Assembly (NCBI GenBank): GCA_964493425.1
Contig: CAZBMW010000004.1
Coordinates: 1-64,000, forward strand
From: CAYLMG01 sp964493425
Lineage (GTDB): Bacteria > Planctomycetota > Phycisphaerae > Sedimentisphaerales > Anaerobacaceae
Reading direction: 5' to 3'
Length of the DNA stretch: 64,000 nucleotides
Part shown: positions 9,625 through 19,129 of the stretch, piece by piece
How positions within the stretch are numbered: the stretch's first letter is position 1
How the letters are laid out: the number at the start of each line of letters is the position of its first letter
Translations under genes and position numbers: made by a program
Notes under the pieces: generated by a model
Databases searched by the model: none
The model's input: only the letters and a program-made list of their open reading frames with translations
What the model was told of the DNA's origin: nothing

Positions 9625-10692
9625 ATGAAAAAATACCAATCAATACCGGCCTGGGCCGCCTTAACTATGTTTATGGCTCTTTTCTGTATGTCTATTTATG
9701 GAGCATTTATCGGCCCATACGAAGCTGCTGTTTTCTTTAATTCCATTCCGGTTATTGCCTACTGGTGCACATTATTAATCGTACTTTTTGCAGCCTTCGC
9801 CCGCTCGCGAAAAGTGACTCGTTCGATAGACCTGCCGCTGATATATCTGGCCTGCATCATCATCTTATTCGGACTTTTCTCCGGCTCGGTTCGGGGACAC
9901 AATCTTATAAACCGTCTTCTTGGCCGGGATAAATTCCGCTCGGCTGAAATCACCATCGGCGTTGGACAAAACCAAAATGAAGTGCTCATAAGAAAAGACA
10001 ATCCTCCCCCGCAGCTGCCGACCTTTCATACCCAGCAGCTGCCCTTTGCCATCAGACTGAGGAACTTTCGCATTGAATTCTATAAATCCGGCAGGCTCCT
10101 TGTCTGGACACCCGAGAAACAAAAATGGCAGCTTGCCGCTTGGCCGGGATATGAGTATCCCCTCGACCCGAATACAGGCTCAATAAAAATCTTAAACGTC
10201 TATAAAAATCTCAGAACAAAATACGAATCCGGAAAAACCCTCGCTTACGACTCCAATGAGCCGGGCTCAAATCCCGCCGTCTGGATTCGGTACAATCCTG
10301 TAAAAGGCCCGCCTGTAAGAAAATTTATCTTCAGCAAATTCCCAAATCCCGTCTTTGAGACCGACGACATTTACGTTGACTATATCCCCGACATCAAGGA
10401 CATTTACAGTGACATCCTGATAATAAAAGACGATGAAATCGTCGCAAAAGAAACCATCGAGGTAAACAAACCGCTCCATTTCGGCGGCTATCATTTCTAT
10501 CAATATGATTATGACGCAATAAACCAGAAGTTTACCTCGCTCGCAATGGTATCTGATACGGGCTTATATATAGTGTATTGCGGCTTTATACTGCTCTGCA
10601 TCGGCATCTTTTGGCGACTCTGGTTCAAAGAGCTGCCTTCATCAGCTCGATTCTCAGCGACAGAAAGTAAAAGGAAAAACGATGGAAATTAA
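9625..10692 (+). CDS. resB: ResB-like cytochrome c biogenesis protein
   Basis: This 355-residue membrane protein is the ResB (Ccs1) half of the system II haem-delivery machine, which moves haem across the inner membrane and attaches it to apocytochromes c. Three N-terminal hydrophobic helices (about 8-30, 40-60, 70-88), a long periplasmic domain (about 90-315) and a C-terminal helix (about 318-340) match the family. The block YHFYQYDYD near 290 corresponds to its conserved C-terminal periplasmic motif. It is shorter than Bacillus ResB. The stop overlaps the start of ccsA by 11 bases, indicating translational coupling. Confidence 0.8.
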   Translation: MKKYQSIPAWAALTMFMALFCMSIYGAFIGPYEAAVFFNSIPVIAYWCTLLIVLFAAFARSRKVTRSIDLPLIYLACIIILFGLFSGSVRGHNLINRLLGRDKFRSAEITIGVGQNQNEVLIRKDNPPPQLPTFHTQQLPFAIRLRNFRIEFYKSGRLLVWTPEKQKWQLAAWPGYEYPLDPNTGSIKILNVYKNLRTKYESGKTLAYDSNEPGSNPAVWIRYNPVKGPPVRKFIFSKFPNPVFETDDIYVDYIPDIKDIYSDILIIKDDEIVAKETIEVNKPLHFGGYHFYQYDYDAINQKFTSLAMVSDTGLYIVYCGFILLCIGIFWRLWFKELPSSARFSATESKRKNDGN

Positions 10693-11476
10693 ATATACAA
10701 CTCAGGGACTGTTGATTTATATCACCATCGGCATATATATTCTTGCCTTTCTTGCAGCCTGTCTGCGCCTGAAAAAAACCGCTCACGCACTTTTCTTTAC
10801 AGCTTTTCTGGCTTCTGCCGCCGCCTTCGGCTACAGGTGGTACAGTGTTAAACATTTGCCCCTGCAAAATCTTTTCGAGGTCTTTTTGTTTACAGGCCTG
10901 GTTATTTATCCGCTCTCACTAATTTCTCAAAAAATATTAAAAACCGCCGACTCAGCCTGTGATATGCTCATCGCTGTAATTGTGCTTTTTCCCGCAGGTT
11001 TCGTTTTTGATGACCTTCCGCAAAACCTGCCGCCTATGCTGCAAAGTCCGTTATTCTGCCCGCACGTCGCGGCATATATGCTCGCATACATCTTTATGGC
11101 AAAGGCTGCTTTTCAGGCTGTGCTGCAAATTTTCAGTTTAAAAAACAATACGCAATCAATCCCTGATGACGCCGAACATAAAACATACCTGTTGATTTGT
11201 GCAGGTTTTCCTCTTCTAACGCTCGGTCTTATCCTTGGTAGTATCTGGGGCAAATTTGCCTGGGGAAATTTTTGGAACTTCGACCCGAAGGAAATGTGGT
11301 CACTGGCAAGCTGGCTCGTTTACGTCATCTACTTTCATTTCAGATTTATGTACGGCAGAGAAAAACCAAGAATCAACAGCTCTATTGCCCTTGCCGGTTT
11401 TGTTGTCATTGTTACTGCCTTGCTCTGGGTAAATCTTTCGAAAATATTTATGGGCCTGCACAGTTATGCTTATTAA
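10682..11476 (+). CDS. ccsA: CcsA/ResC-like cytochrome c assembly protein
   Basis: This 264-residue polytopic membrane protein is the haem-handling partner of ResB in system II cytochrome c maturation. About eight hydrophobic segments are visible. The WWD-like haem-binding motif is IWGKFAWGNFWNFDPKEMWS (about 190-209), close to the family's WG.YW.WDPKE.W pattern with Phe and Asn substitutions. Conserved histidines flank it: CPHVAAY (about 122) and the C-terminal LHSYAY. It overlaps resB, so the two form one transcription unit. The window shows no cytochrome c gene for them to mature. Confidence 0.88.
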   Translation: MEIKYTTQGLLIYITIGIYILAFLAACLRLKKTAHALFFTAFLASAAAFGYRWYSVKHLPLQNLFEVFLFTGLVIYPLSLISQKILKTADSACDMLIAVIVLFPAGFVFDDLPQNLPPMLQSPLFCPHVAAYMLAYIFMAKAAFQAVLQIFSLKNNTQSIPDDAEHKTYLLICAGFPLLTLGLILGSIWGKFAWGNFWNFDPKEMWSLASWLVYVIYFHFRFMYGREKPRINSSIALAGFVVIVTALLWVNLSKIFMGLHSYAY

Positions 11477-11687
11477 TCGGTTATAAAAAAACCGCCCATA
11501 CTTTTGCGTGAAATCCCAAAAAATTATTCTTTTTAATTTTGTCTATCAGCACCGAAGTGTTGATACCCATTTAAACGCAAAAGATACAGGCAGTATAACT
11601 ACAGAATCGGCACATCTACAAAAAATACTTGAAAATTATTTGCCCAACAACAACTGCCGCTCCTCTGCCGAGCCGAATAGCCGATAA

Positions 11688-11997
11688 GCCGCTTGGAACG
11701 CTCAAAAAACAACTTACGAATTTCGACGCAACGGCCCCAACACACTCAAGATATATAATCTTTCAGATAAAAATCTGCTGTCACGAGAGCTTTATTCTCT
11801 TAATCCCCTGAGCAAATCAGCGGTTAAGGTTTAAAAACACAGACCAACAGTATTTTCACGGCCAATAATGAAGATTTAAGGCGACACCGCCGGCAAGACT
11901 TGTAAAAAGAGAACACAACCGGTTGCACCTCGAGCAATATTTTGATATTACCGTGGAATCAGAATACATAACGGTGTATCCGCAGCCGGGTGTCTGA
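11688..11997 (+). pseudogene. Possible decayed coding sequence upstream of hflK
   Basis: This 582-base gap (11477-12058) has no intact gene. Two consecutive open segments have coding-like codon use and composition. Segment 11688-11834 includes NGPNTLKIYNLSDKNLLSRE and ends at TAA. Segment 11872-11997, in a different frame, includes LHLEQYFDITVESEYITVYP and ends at TGA. No start codon with a ribosome site leads into either. The simplest reading is a gene broken by frameshifts and stops. I cannot name the parent family, and chance is possible. Confidence 0.3.
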
Positions 11998-12058
11998 TGC
12001 AAAAAATATAACTTTATAAATGGAGAACTAAAAAACAGCTCAAGAAAGGAGGTAGCTT

Positions 12059-13021
12059 ATGAATCCCAACCAAATTTACTACCAGAACATACCTACTCAA
12101 ACCATTGTGAAATATGTGATTTTGATAGCTATCGGTATCCTGATTCTCTGGACGATTGCCACGTCGTTTTATATGGTTAATACCGACGAAAACGGAATCG
12201 TACTGCGGTTCGGCAGATTTGTTCGTACAGCCAAACCCGGTCTGCATCTCAAGATTCCATTGGGTATCGAGACGGCTTTGACCCCGCAGGTCAAAAGAAT
12301 CTTCAAAGCTGAATTCGGCTTTCGTACATTAAAGGCGGGAATAAAAAGCACGTATGGTCAAAAGAACCTTGACGAATCGCTGATGCTTTGCGGAGATTTG
12401 AGCGTTGCCGAGGTCGAGTGGATAGTCCAGTACCAGATAAGGGAGCCGAGGAAATTTCTCTTCAACGTTCGAAACCCGCAGACAATCATCAGGGACGTGG
12501 CAGAATCGGTAATGAGAAGCGTTGTCGGTGATTCATCGGTGGATGAGGTTCTAACAGAAAGAAGAATTGAAATCAACGACGAAGCTCAAATGCAAATGCA
12601 GGAAATACTGGATTCGTATTCTACCGGTATCAGCGTCGTGGCCGTGAAACTTCAGGACGTTAATCCGCCTGAAAAGGTAAAGACGGCATTTAACGAGGTC
12701 AACGCGGCACAGCAGGATAGGGAAAGATTTATCAATCAAGCGAGGGAAGAATATAACAAGGTAATCCCGAGGGCCAGCGGCCAAGCACTGCAGATAGTCC
12801 AGCAGGCTGAGGCCTACTCGATAAACCGTGTCAATACGGCTGCTGGTGACGCACAGCGTTTTACACAGATATGGGCCGAATACAGACAGAACAAAGACGT
12901 TACGCGAAGGCGATTGTATCTTGAGAGTCTGAACAGGATGCTTCCCGGACTCGAAAAGAAGTACATTATTGATGACAAGGTCAAGGGCGTTTTGCCCTTG
13001 ATGAATATCGGGGAGAAATAA
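12059..13021 (+). CDS. hflK: HflK-like SPFH protein (FtsH protease modulator)
   Basis: This 320-residue protein is anchored by one N-terminal membrane helix (about 19-40), followed by the SPFH/band 7 domain. TDENGIVLRFGRFVRTAKPGLHLKIP (about 42-67) is its characteristic start. In other bacteria HflK and HflC form a large cage around the FtsH protease. The order hflK-hflC with a 2-base gap supports the assignment over a lone stomatin. A consensus AAGGAGG lies before the ATG. The C-terminal part (about 200-290) is helical and polar. Confidence 0.87.
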   Translation: MNPNQIYYQNIPTQTIVKYVILIAIGILILWTIATSFYMVNTDENGIVLRFGRFVRTAKPGLHLKIPLGIETALTPQVKRIFKAEFGFRTLKAGIKSTYGQKNLDESLMLCGDLSVAEVEWIVQYQIREPRKFLFNVRNPQTIIRDVAESVMRSVVGDSSVDEVLTERRIEINDEAQMQMQEILDSYSTGISVVAVKLQDVNPPEKVKTAFNEVNAAQQDRERFINQAREEYNKVIPRASGQALQIVQQAEAYSINRVNTAAGDAQRFTQIWAEYRQNKDVTRRRLYLESLNRMLPGLEKKYIIDDKVKGVLPLMNIGEK

Positions 13022-13023
13022 AA

Positions 13024-13965
13024 ATGCAGAAAAGTATAATTATTATCGCCGTGATAGTTTTAGTTGTTTTAATATGCGCTGCTGCCTGCTTTTATACTGT
13101 CAATGAAACTGAGCAGGTGATTGTAACGCAGTTCGGTCAGCCCAAAAGAGTCGTAAAAGAAGCTGGTCTTCATTTCAAAAAGCCGATTCTTGAACAGGTT
13201 AATATTTTCGAAAAGCGGATTCTCGAATGGGATGGTAAACCAACGCAGGTGCCAACGCTTGATAAAAGATACATCTGGATTGATACCTTTGCGCGATGGC
13301 GGATTGAAGACCCTTTGAAATTTTTCCAGGCGGTAAGAGATGAGAGTTCCGCACACGGCAGACTTGACGACATTATCAACTCCTCTGTTAGAAACCAGAT
13401 TTCAAACCATTTGCTGATTGAGACGATTAGAAGCTCGAATAGGCCTATGCTGATGATGGCAGGGCTTGAGGGCGAGAAAGTCGATGAGCTGCAGAACGTC
13501 GAAAAGGGAAGGAGCAAGATAACCGAGCTGATATTCGCCGAAGCAGTACCTGCGGCAAAGGAACTGGGTATTGAGCTTGTCGACATAAGAATAAAACGAG
13601 TCAACTACGTCGAACAGGTAAGAAAAGCAGTTTATGAGCGGATGATTGTCGAGCGCAAGCGTATTGCCGCGAAGTATCGCTCCGAAGGTGAAGGTAAGAT
13701 GATGGAAATCTACGGCCAGAAGGAAAAGGAAGAAAAACAGATTCTTTCCGAAGCCTATAAGAAGGCTCAAGGGATTATGGGTAAGGCCGACGCTGAGGCG
13801 ATAAAAATCTATGCCGAGGCCTATTCGAAGGACCCTGAGTTCTATTCCTTCTTAAAGACGCTCGAAAGCTATGAGCAGAACCTTAAGGATTCCAGTACCG
13901 TGATACTTTCGACCGACAGTGATTACTTAAAGTATCTAAAGAGCAGCGAAGAGCCCCCGCAGTGA
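13024..13965 (+). CDS. hflC: HflC-like SPFH protein (FtsH protease modulator)
   Basis: This 313-residue partner of HflK has one N-terminal membrane helix (about 4-25), then NETEQVIVTQFGQPKRVVKEAGLHFK (about 27-52), typical of HflC. The IDTFARWRI segment near 87-95 and the later YRSEGEGKMMEIYGQKE region match HflC, as does the SKDPEFYSFLKTLESY block near 274-289. The helical C-terminal half oligomerises in known HflKC complexes. It starts 2 bases after hflK and is co-transcribed with it. No ftsH lies in the window. Confidence 0.88.
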   Translation: MQKSIIIIAVIVLVVLICAAACFYTVNETEQVIVTQFGQPKRVVKEAGLHFKKPILEQVNIFEKRILEWDGKPTQVPTLDKRYIWIDTFARWRIEDPLKFFQAVRDESSAHGRLDDIINSSVRNQISNHLLIETIRSSNRPMLMMAGLEGEKVDELQNVEKGRSKITELIFAEAVPAAKELGIELVDIRIKRVNYVEQVRKAVYERMIVERKRIAAKYRSEGEGKMMEIYGQKEKEEKQILSEAYKKAQGIMGKADAEAIKIYAEAYSKDPEFYSFLKTLESYEQNLKDSSTVILSTDSDYLKYLKSSEEPPQ

Positions 13966-14150
13966 TGGTTTGTTTATTTTGACAAAGTTCGGATGTGCAA
14001 AGCCGGCTATCGAAATCGTGCCTTTGACGGTCTAAACAAAAATCAGCTCTATTTTTTAGTAGCATAAACAGCCTTTTTACGTATAATGCAGCCTTTAGTT
14101 AACTTGAAAACAAACAATAATCTAATCACAGAGCAAAGACAAGAATTGAT

Positions 14151-15545
14151 ATGGCAGAGTTAAAAGGCACAAGCTGGCAGCAGCGCTACTCTATGAAGGA
14201 AATCTTTACGCTCCGCTGCAGAATCCTCGACAAAACAGGTATGCTCGCAAAGCTATGCGAGCTGATTGCACAAAAAGGCGGCCACGTTGGCGAGATTAAG
14301 CTCATCACAGCAGAGGCGAAACATCAGATTCGCGATATCACCGTTTATCTGCCGGCCAGAGAAAATCTTAATAATCTGCTCGATGCGATAAAGGCCGCTG
14401 ACGGCCTCGATGTTATAAACATCACAAACGAGACGCTGCGGACACACCATCGCGGCTCTATCGATGTTGTCAGCAGAATGCCGATTCAAAGTCTCACAGA
14501 CCTTCGAATGATCTACACACCCGGAGTAGCCGAGGTCTGCGAAAATATTCAAAACGACCTCACAGCCGCCTGGGAGCTGACGGGAATCTGCGATAGAGTC
14601 GCAATAGTTACCAACGGCACAGCAGTTCTCGGCCTCGGTGACATCGGGCCATCAGCGTCGCTTCCCGTTATGGAAGGCAAGGCTTCAATACTCGCCGAAT
14701 TTGTTAATATCAGCGCATTTCCAATACTGATAGACACAAAAGATGCTGATGTATTCGTGGATACCGTTGTTAGAATCGCTTCCGGTTTCGGCCTTATACA
14801 GCTCGAAGATGTCGCTGCGCCGAAATGTTTCGAAATCGAGGATAAGCTCAAAGAAAAGCTCAACATCCCGGTCTTTCACGACGACCAGCACGGTACCGCC
14901 ACCATTGTCCTCGCTGCACTTATCAACGCGCTCAAATATACGAATAAAAAGAAAGAAGACTGCTCGGTGCTTATGCTCGGCGCAGGAGCCGCGGGAATAG
15001 CCGTCAGCAAAATCCTTCTCGAATTCGGCGTCGGTGACATAGTTTTATATGACTCAACCGGCCCTATTTACCGTGGCAGAGAAGAAAGGATGAACAAATA
15101 CAAAACGCAAATCGCCGAGCTCACCAACAAAAATAACCAGAAGTGCCCGCTCGCCGAAGGCTTTAAGGGAAAAGATATCTTCATAGGCGTAACCAAACCG
15201 AACCTGGTCAGCAAAGATATGATTGCCTCAATGAACAAGGACCCGATTGTGTTTCCGCTCGCCAACCCGGTCGGCGAGATAAGCAAAGAAGACGCTCTCG
15301 ATGCCGGCGCCGCAATCACAGCGGACGGCAGGGACTGCAACAATGCACAGGCATACCCCGGCATCCTTAGAGGCGCTCTCGATGCAAAAGCAACACAGAT
15401 CAATATGCAGATGAAAATAGCCGCTGCTGAAAAAATCGCAGAGCTCACTGAACAAAACGCCCTGCTGCCGGACGCCCTCGACAGAGAAATCCATAAAAAG
15501 ATAGCCCAGGCCGTCGCCGATAACTGGAGAAATAAAAAAAGCTGA
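14151..15545 (+). CDS. NAD(P)-dependent malic enzyme with N-terminal ACT domain
   Basis: This 464-residue enzyme decarboxylates malate to pyruvate. An ACT regulatory domain occupies about 16-95 (FTLRCRILDKTGMLAKLCEL), a known fusion in some bacterial malic enzymes that probably senses an amino acid or similar effector. The catalytic part carries MIYTPGVAEVC (about 123-133, with the general-acid Tyr), NGTAVLGLGDIGPSASLPVM followed by EGK, FHDDQHGTATIV (metal and substrate binding) and the nucleotide-binding MLGAGAAGIAVSK. FPLANPVGEI is the family's late motif. It lacks the C-terminal phosphotransacetylase-like domain of the long MaeB form. It stands alone ahead of the ATPase operon. Confidence 0.92.
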   Translation: MAELKGTSWQQRYSMKEIFTLRCRILDKTGMLAKLCELIAQKGGHVGEIKLITAEAKHQIRDITVYLPARENLNNLLDAIKAADGLDVINITNETLRTHHRGSIDVVSRMPIQSLTDLRMIYTPGVAEVCENIQNDLTAAWELTGICDRVAIVTNGTAVLGLGDIGPSASLPVMEGKASILAEFVNISAFPILIDTKDADVFVDTVVRIASGFGLIQLEDVAAPKCFEIEDKLKEKLNIPVFHDDQHGTATIVLAALINALKYTNKKKEDCSVLMLGAGAAGIAVSKILLEFGVGDIVLYDSTGPIYRGREERMNKYKTQIAELTNKNNQKCPLAEGFKGKDIFIGVTKPNLVSKDMIASMNKDPIVFPLANPVGEISKEDALDAGAAITADGRDCNNAQAYPGILRGALDAKATQINMQMKIAAAEKIAELTEQNALLPDALDREIHKKIAQAVADNWRNKKS

Positions 15546-15700
15546 GCTGAATTCAGCCTTGTTCTTTTCACCGGAGAAACGAAAACAAAACCAGAAAAAT
15601 TAATCTTTTGAAGGATTAAACTTTTGAAAAACCGCTTTGCTTCGATAATAAGTATCTCTACAAAAAGTCGTTTTGAAACATAAAAAGCGAAGGTATTATT

Positions 15701-16006
15701 ATGGATTTGATTAAGAAAATCAAAGACGCCGAGCAGCAGGCCAAAAAAATCGTCGAGCAGGCTAAAAACGAGGCCGCCGAAGAGGAACAAAAATTCAACC
15801 AAAAAAAAATCAGTGCTCTCGAGCAGGCCGAAATCAAAAGGAAAAAAGACACCGAAGCAGCCGTCGAAAAGGCCGCCTCTCAAGCCCAGACAGAGCTCGA
15901 AAAACTGAAACAACAATCGCAAAAACAAAAGCAGCAGCTGCAAAAAAAAGCTGATAAAAAAAAGGAACAGTCAATTAAAAAGATTATCGACTACCTGAAG
16001 AGCTAA
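15701..16006 (+). CDS. ahaH: V/A-type ATPase subunit H/G-like coiled-coil protein
   Basis: This 101-residue, highly charged, Ala/Gln/Lys/Glu-rich protein is predicted to be helical throughout. It begins MDLIKKIKDAEQQAKKIVEQ, the usual start of the small peripheral-stalk subunit called H in archaeal A-type and G in eukaryotic V-type ATPases. It would pair with subunit E to form the stator that holds the catalytic head. Position as first gene of the operon, 3 bases before subunit I, is the standard arrangement. The sequence is low-complexity, so context carries much of the assignment. Confidence 0.8.
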   Translation: MDLIKKIKDAEQQAKKIVEQAKNEAAEEEQKFNQKKISALEQAEIKRKKDTEAAVEKAASQAQTELEKLKQQSQKQKQQLQKKADKKKEQSIKKIIDYLKS

Positions 16007-16009
16007 CCT

Positions 16010-17989
16010 ATGGCAATTGCTAAAATGACAAAGGTTCTTATCGTAAGCCACCGAAGCGAGGCGGCGGAACTGCTCGAACAAATCCAGCAGAGCTCCATCC
16101 TCGAAGTCCTCGATGCCGCACGCACAGCAGTCAGCAAGCAATGGCCAGAGCTTGTTGTCGAGGAAAAGAAACCGAAAGACATCGAAGAGCTTGCCGACAG
16201 GCTCGAAAAAAGCGTAAAATTCCTCGAAGCACACATAAAAGAAAAAAAAACACTGCTCGACACCCTTGCTCCCCGAACAGTCATAGAAGAAAAACAATAC
16301 TCGCAGATAGTTTCAAGCGAGGAGGTCCTGACGCTTCTCGAACAAGCGGAAGAAATTGCAGCCGAAATACAAAAGCTCGATACCGAAAAGGATAACTGCC
16401 TGAATATCCTGCAGATGTTAAAACTTTGGAAAAATCTGAAAACTCCTCTCGAAGAGCTGACCGACTCAAGCCGCACCCGCTGCTTTGTCGGCCTGGTTCC
16501 GGATAAAACAATCAAAAACCTGAAACAGCAGCTAAGCAAAACTACAGCGGCACTGCAGATAGTCGGCAATGATAAATCCTTCTACGCATCCATCGTTATC
16601 TGCCTGAAGGAAAACGCCGCCGAGGTTCAAAAGCTTCTGCGTTCTGCTGAATTCGCACCGGTAACCTTCGAAAAAGTGACCGGAACCGCAGCACAGATAA
16701 TAAAACAGCAAACCGAAAGGCTTGGTGAAATAGAAACAACATCATCTAAACTGAGAAAAAAAGCCGCCGAGCTTGCCGGCGAACAATTCAAGCTCAAAAT
16801 TCTCTTCGACCACTATCAGAACCTGCTCACAAGGGAACAAACAAGAGCCCTCGCACCCATTACAACATCTACAATCCTGCTTGAAGGCTGGGTGAAAGAA
16901 AAAGATTATGCAACCTTAGAGAGTATAGTATCGCGTTTCGGCGCATCGACGGTTAGCAAAATCAAGCCGCGCGAGGACGAAGAGATTCCCGTCGAGATAG
17001 AAAACAAACCCGTTGTCAGGCCTTTCGAGGTAATCACCCGCCTGTATGGTATGCCGCAGCATCTCAATATTGACCCGACCGTTTTTCTCGCACCCTTCTT
17101 CGCGTTGTTTTTTGGTATCTGTCTAACCGACGCCGGCTATGGCTTTGTGATGGCGGTTATTCTCTGGTGGCTGATAAAAAAAATCCAGGGTGACAAAAAA
17201 GCATTTAATATGCTCATCATCTGCTCGGTAATGTCCATCGTCGCCGGTGTCTTGACCGGCGGCTGGTTCAGTGACACGATTCAGACACTTCTGCCAGCCC
17301 ATACCGCAGTGGGAAAATCTCTCAACGCAATGCGCAAAAACCTGATGCTGTTCGACCCGATGAAGCAGCCGTTAATATTTTTCGCAATCTCACTGCTGCT
17401 CGGTTATGTGCAGGTGCTATTCGGAATACTCGTCGCATTTGTCCACAATATCAGGCGAAAAGAATATGCGGCCGCCCTCTGCGACCAGCTCACCTGGGTC
17501 ATTTTTCTAAACTGCCTTCTGCTTTTTGCCTTCAGCAAACTGGGCTATCTGCCAAAGTCTCTGTCGGGCCTGTTCATAGTTCTGGCAGTTATTCAGGCGG
17601 TTATGATACTGCTTTTCAGCAAAAGACAAGGCGGCTGGGGCGGCCGGATAGGTATGGGCGCCTTCCAGCTATTCAGCACGGTTTTTTATTTCGGCGACAT
17701 TTTAAGTTATGTCCGCCTGATGGCCCTGGGGATGGTTACCGCCGGATTCGGTATGGCCGTAAACGTAATCGTAAAACTCCTGATGGACATCGGCTGGGTC
17801 GGCTGGATTTTCGGTGCGGTCGTATTCGTATTACTGCATATGGTCAACATTGCACTAAGCGCACTGAGTGCTTTTGTCCATACGCTGCGATTACAGTACG
17901 TTGAGTTTTTCCCCAAGTTTTTCAACGGTGGCGGCAGAGAGTTCTGTCCGCTCCGTAAGCAAAATAAATACGTGATTGTAAAGGATTAA
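16010..17989 (+). CDS. atpI: V/A-type ATP synthase subunit I (membrane stator, a-subunit equivalent)
   Basis: This 659-residue subunit has a soluble N-terminal half (about 1-345) rich in coiled coil that binds the peripheral stalks, and a C-terminal membrane half with about seven or eight helices. The block DILSYVRLMALGMVTAGFGM (about 563-582) holds the conserved Arg that faces the ion-carrying carboxylate of the K ring. HMVNIALSALSAFVHTLRLQYVEFF is the standard C-terminal motif. Length is typical. It follows subunit H by 3 bases and precedes subunit K by 30 bases. Confidence 0.95.
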   Translation: MAIAKMTKVLIVSHRSEAAELLEQIQQSSILEVLDAARTAVSKQWPELVVEEKKPKDIEELADRLEKSVKFLEAHIKEKKTLLDTLAPRTVIEEKQYSQIVSSEEVLTLLEQAEEIAAEIQKLDTEKDNCLNILQMLKLWKNLKTPLEELTDSSRTRCFVGLVPDKTIKNLKQQLSKTTAALQIVGNDKSFYASIVICLKENAAEVQKLLRSAEFAPVTFEKVTGTAAQIIKQQTERLGEIETTSSKLRKKAAELAGEQFKLKILFDHYQNLLTREQTRALAPITTSTILLEGWVKEKDYATLESIVSRFGASTVSKIKPREDEEIPVEIENKPVVRPFEVITRLYGMPQHLNIDPTVFLAPFFALFFGICLTDAGYGFVMAVILWWLIKKIQGDKKAFNMLIICSVMSIVAGVLTGGWFSDTIQTLLPAHTAVGKSLNAMRKNLMLFDPMKQPLIFFAISLLLGYVQVLFGILVAFVHNIRRKEYAAALCDQLTWVIFLNCLLLFAFSKLGYLPKSLSGLFIVLAVIQAVMILLFSKRQGGWGGRIGMGAFQLFSTVFYFGDILSYVRLMALGMVTAGFGMAVNVIVKLLMDIGWVGWIFGAVVFVLLHMVNIALSALSAFVHTLRLQYVEFFPKFFNGGGREFCPLRKQNKYVIVKD

Positions 17990-18019
17990 TGGTCTCCAAT
18001 AATAGAAAGGGAAAAAACG

Positions 18020-18505
18020 ATGGAACAATTTGGGTTGTCAATGGCTCTGTTTGGTGCGGCTTTAGCAACGTTTCTGTCCGGCATCGGCTCTGCCGTCGGA
18101 CTCGGCATCGCCGGCAGGAGTGCTACTGGTGTACTAAGTGAAAAGCCGGAACGATACGGTTCCACGATTCTGCTGGTGGTACTGCCCAGCACACAGGGTA
18201 TCTATGGTTTTGTAATATCCATTATGGTAATGGTCAAGCTCAACCTGTTCGCCGGCGGAACACAAATCGGCTTTGCGACGGGACTGGAAATATTCGCCGC
18301 CTGTCTACCCGTGGCCATCGCGGGACTTTTGAGCGGAATTCATCAGGGAAAAACCTGTTCCGGCGGCATCCTGATGGTGGCAAACAGACCGGAAATGGCG
18401 TTTAAGGCGGGCGTACTTTACGCCGCTATGGTGGAATTCTACGCCGTCCTTGGTTTTCTCGTTTCACTGCTGATTATTTTGGTCGGTATCAAAGTAGGAC
18501 AATAA
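18020..18505 (+). CDS. atpK: V/A-type ATP synthase subunit K (rotor proteolipid) with a Na+-site signature
   Basis: This 161-residue subunit has four membrane helices, a duplicated hairpin that forms the rotor ring. The ion carboxylate is Glu139 in MVEFYAVLGF. L55, T58 and Q59 (LPSTQGIYGF), Q109 (IHQGK) and E139 match, by alignment from memory, the five Na+ ligands of Enterococcus hirae NtpK (L61, T64, Q65, Q110, E139). This suggests a Na+-coupled enzyme. The first hairpin has no acidic residue in its outer helix, as usual for K subunits of this type. GAAAGGG precedes the ATG. Confidence 0.95.
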   Translation: MEQFGLSMALFGAALATFLSGIGSAVGLGIAGRSATGVLSEKPERYGSTILLVVLPSTQGIYGFVISIMVMVKLNLFAGGTQIGFATGLEIFAACLPVAIAGLLSGIHQGKTCSGGILMVANRPEMAFKAGVLYAAMVEFYAVLGFLVSLLIILVGIKVGQ

Positions 18506-18522
18506 AAAATAAAGGCGGATTT

Positions 18523-19119
18523 ATGGAAGCTGAACAGGTCATAGAAAAAATACTCTCGGATGCAGAGGCCGAGGCTGAAAAAATAATAAAACAAAAAGAG
18601 GAGCAAATAGCCTCCGAGCAAAAGGCCTTCGATAAGAAGTTAAGCGAATACGAAAAAGAAACCGATTCGCTCGCTAAAAAAGCTGCCGACGAAAAAAAAA
18701 CTCACCTCTTGGCAGAGGCAAGAATGAAGCTCGCAAAGGAACTCCTCGCCGAAAAAAGAAAAATCATCGACGGCCTTTTCGAAGATGCAAAAAAACTGTT
18801 AGAAAAACTGCCCGACGAAGAGTATAAAAACCTGATGACAAAACTTATGCTAAAAGCCGTCCAGACAGGCTCCGAAGAAGTCATCGTCGACAAAAATGAA
18901 ACTCGAATAAACGCAGTTTTCATCAGCCGGATAAACGATACTCTTCAGAAAAAAGGCGGTAAAAAAACCGAATTGAAACTGTCGGACGAAAAACAGGACA
19001 TAAACGCCGGCTTCATCTTAAAACGCGGTAAAATTAAAACAAACGCTTCTGTTAACGTAATTCTTGAAGAAGCTAAAAGGGATTTGGAAATCGAGCTGGC
19101 TAAGGATTTATTCTCTTAA
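18523..19119 (+). CDS. atpE: V/A-type ATP synthase subunit E (peripheral stalk)
   Basis: This 198-residue stator subunit has an N-terminal coiled coil of about 90 residues (ILSDAEAEAEKIIKQKEEQI) that pairs with subunit H, and a globular C-terminal domain that caps the A3B3 head. GFILKRGKIKTNASVNVIL near 165-183 matches the family's conserved G.i....I..n.sf..il stretch. It lies 17 bases after subunit K, with AAGGCGG before the ATG. Assignment rests on the architecture and its place in the operon. Confidence 0.88.
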   Translation: MEAEQVIEKILSDAEAEAEKIIKQKEEQIASEQKAFDKKLSEYEKETDSLAKKAADEKKTHLLAEARMKLAKELLAEKRKIIDGLFEDAKKLLEKLPDEEYKNLMTKLMLKAVQTGSEEVIVDKNETRINAVFISRINDTLQKKGGKKTELKLSDEKQDINAGFILKRGKIKTNASVNVILEEAKRDLEIELAKDLFS

Positions 19120-19129
19120 AAACACTTAA

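Noticed and set aside
15068..15943. 291-codon frame antisense to malic enzyme and subunit H
   Set aside because: Leu/Phe-rich translation is the complement of Lys/Glu-rich codons in the real genes. No start signal is seen.
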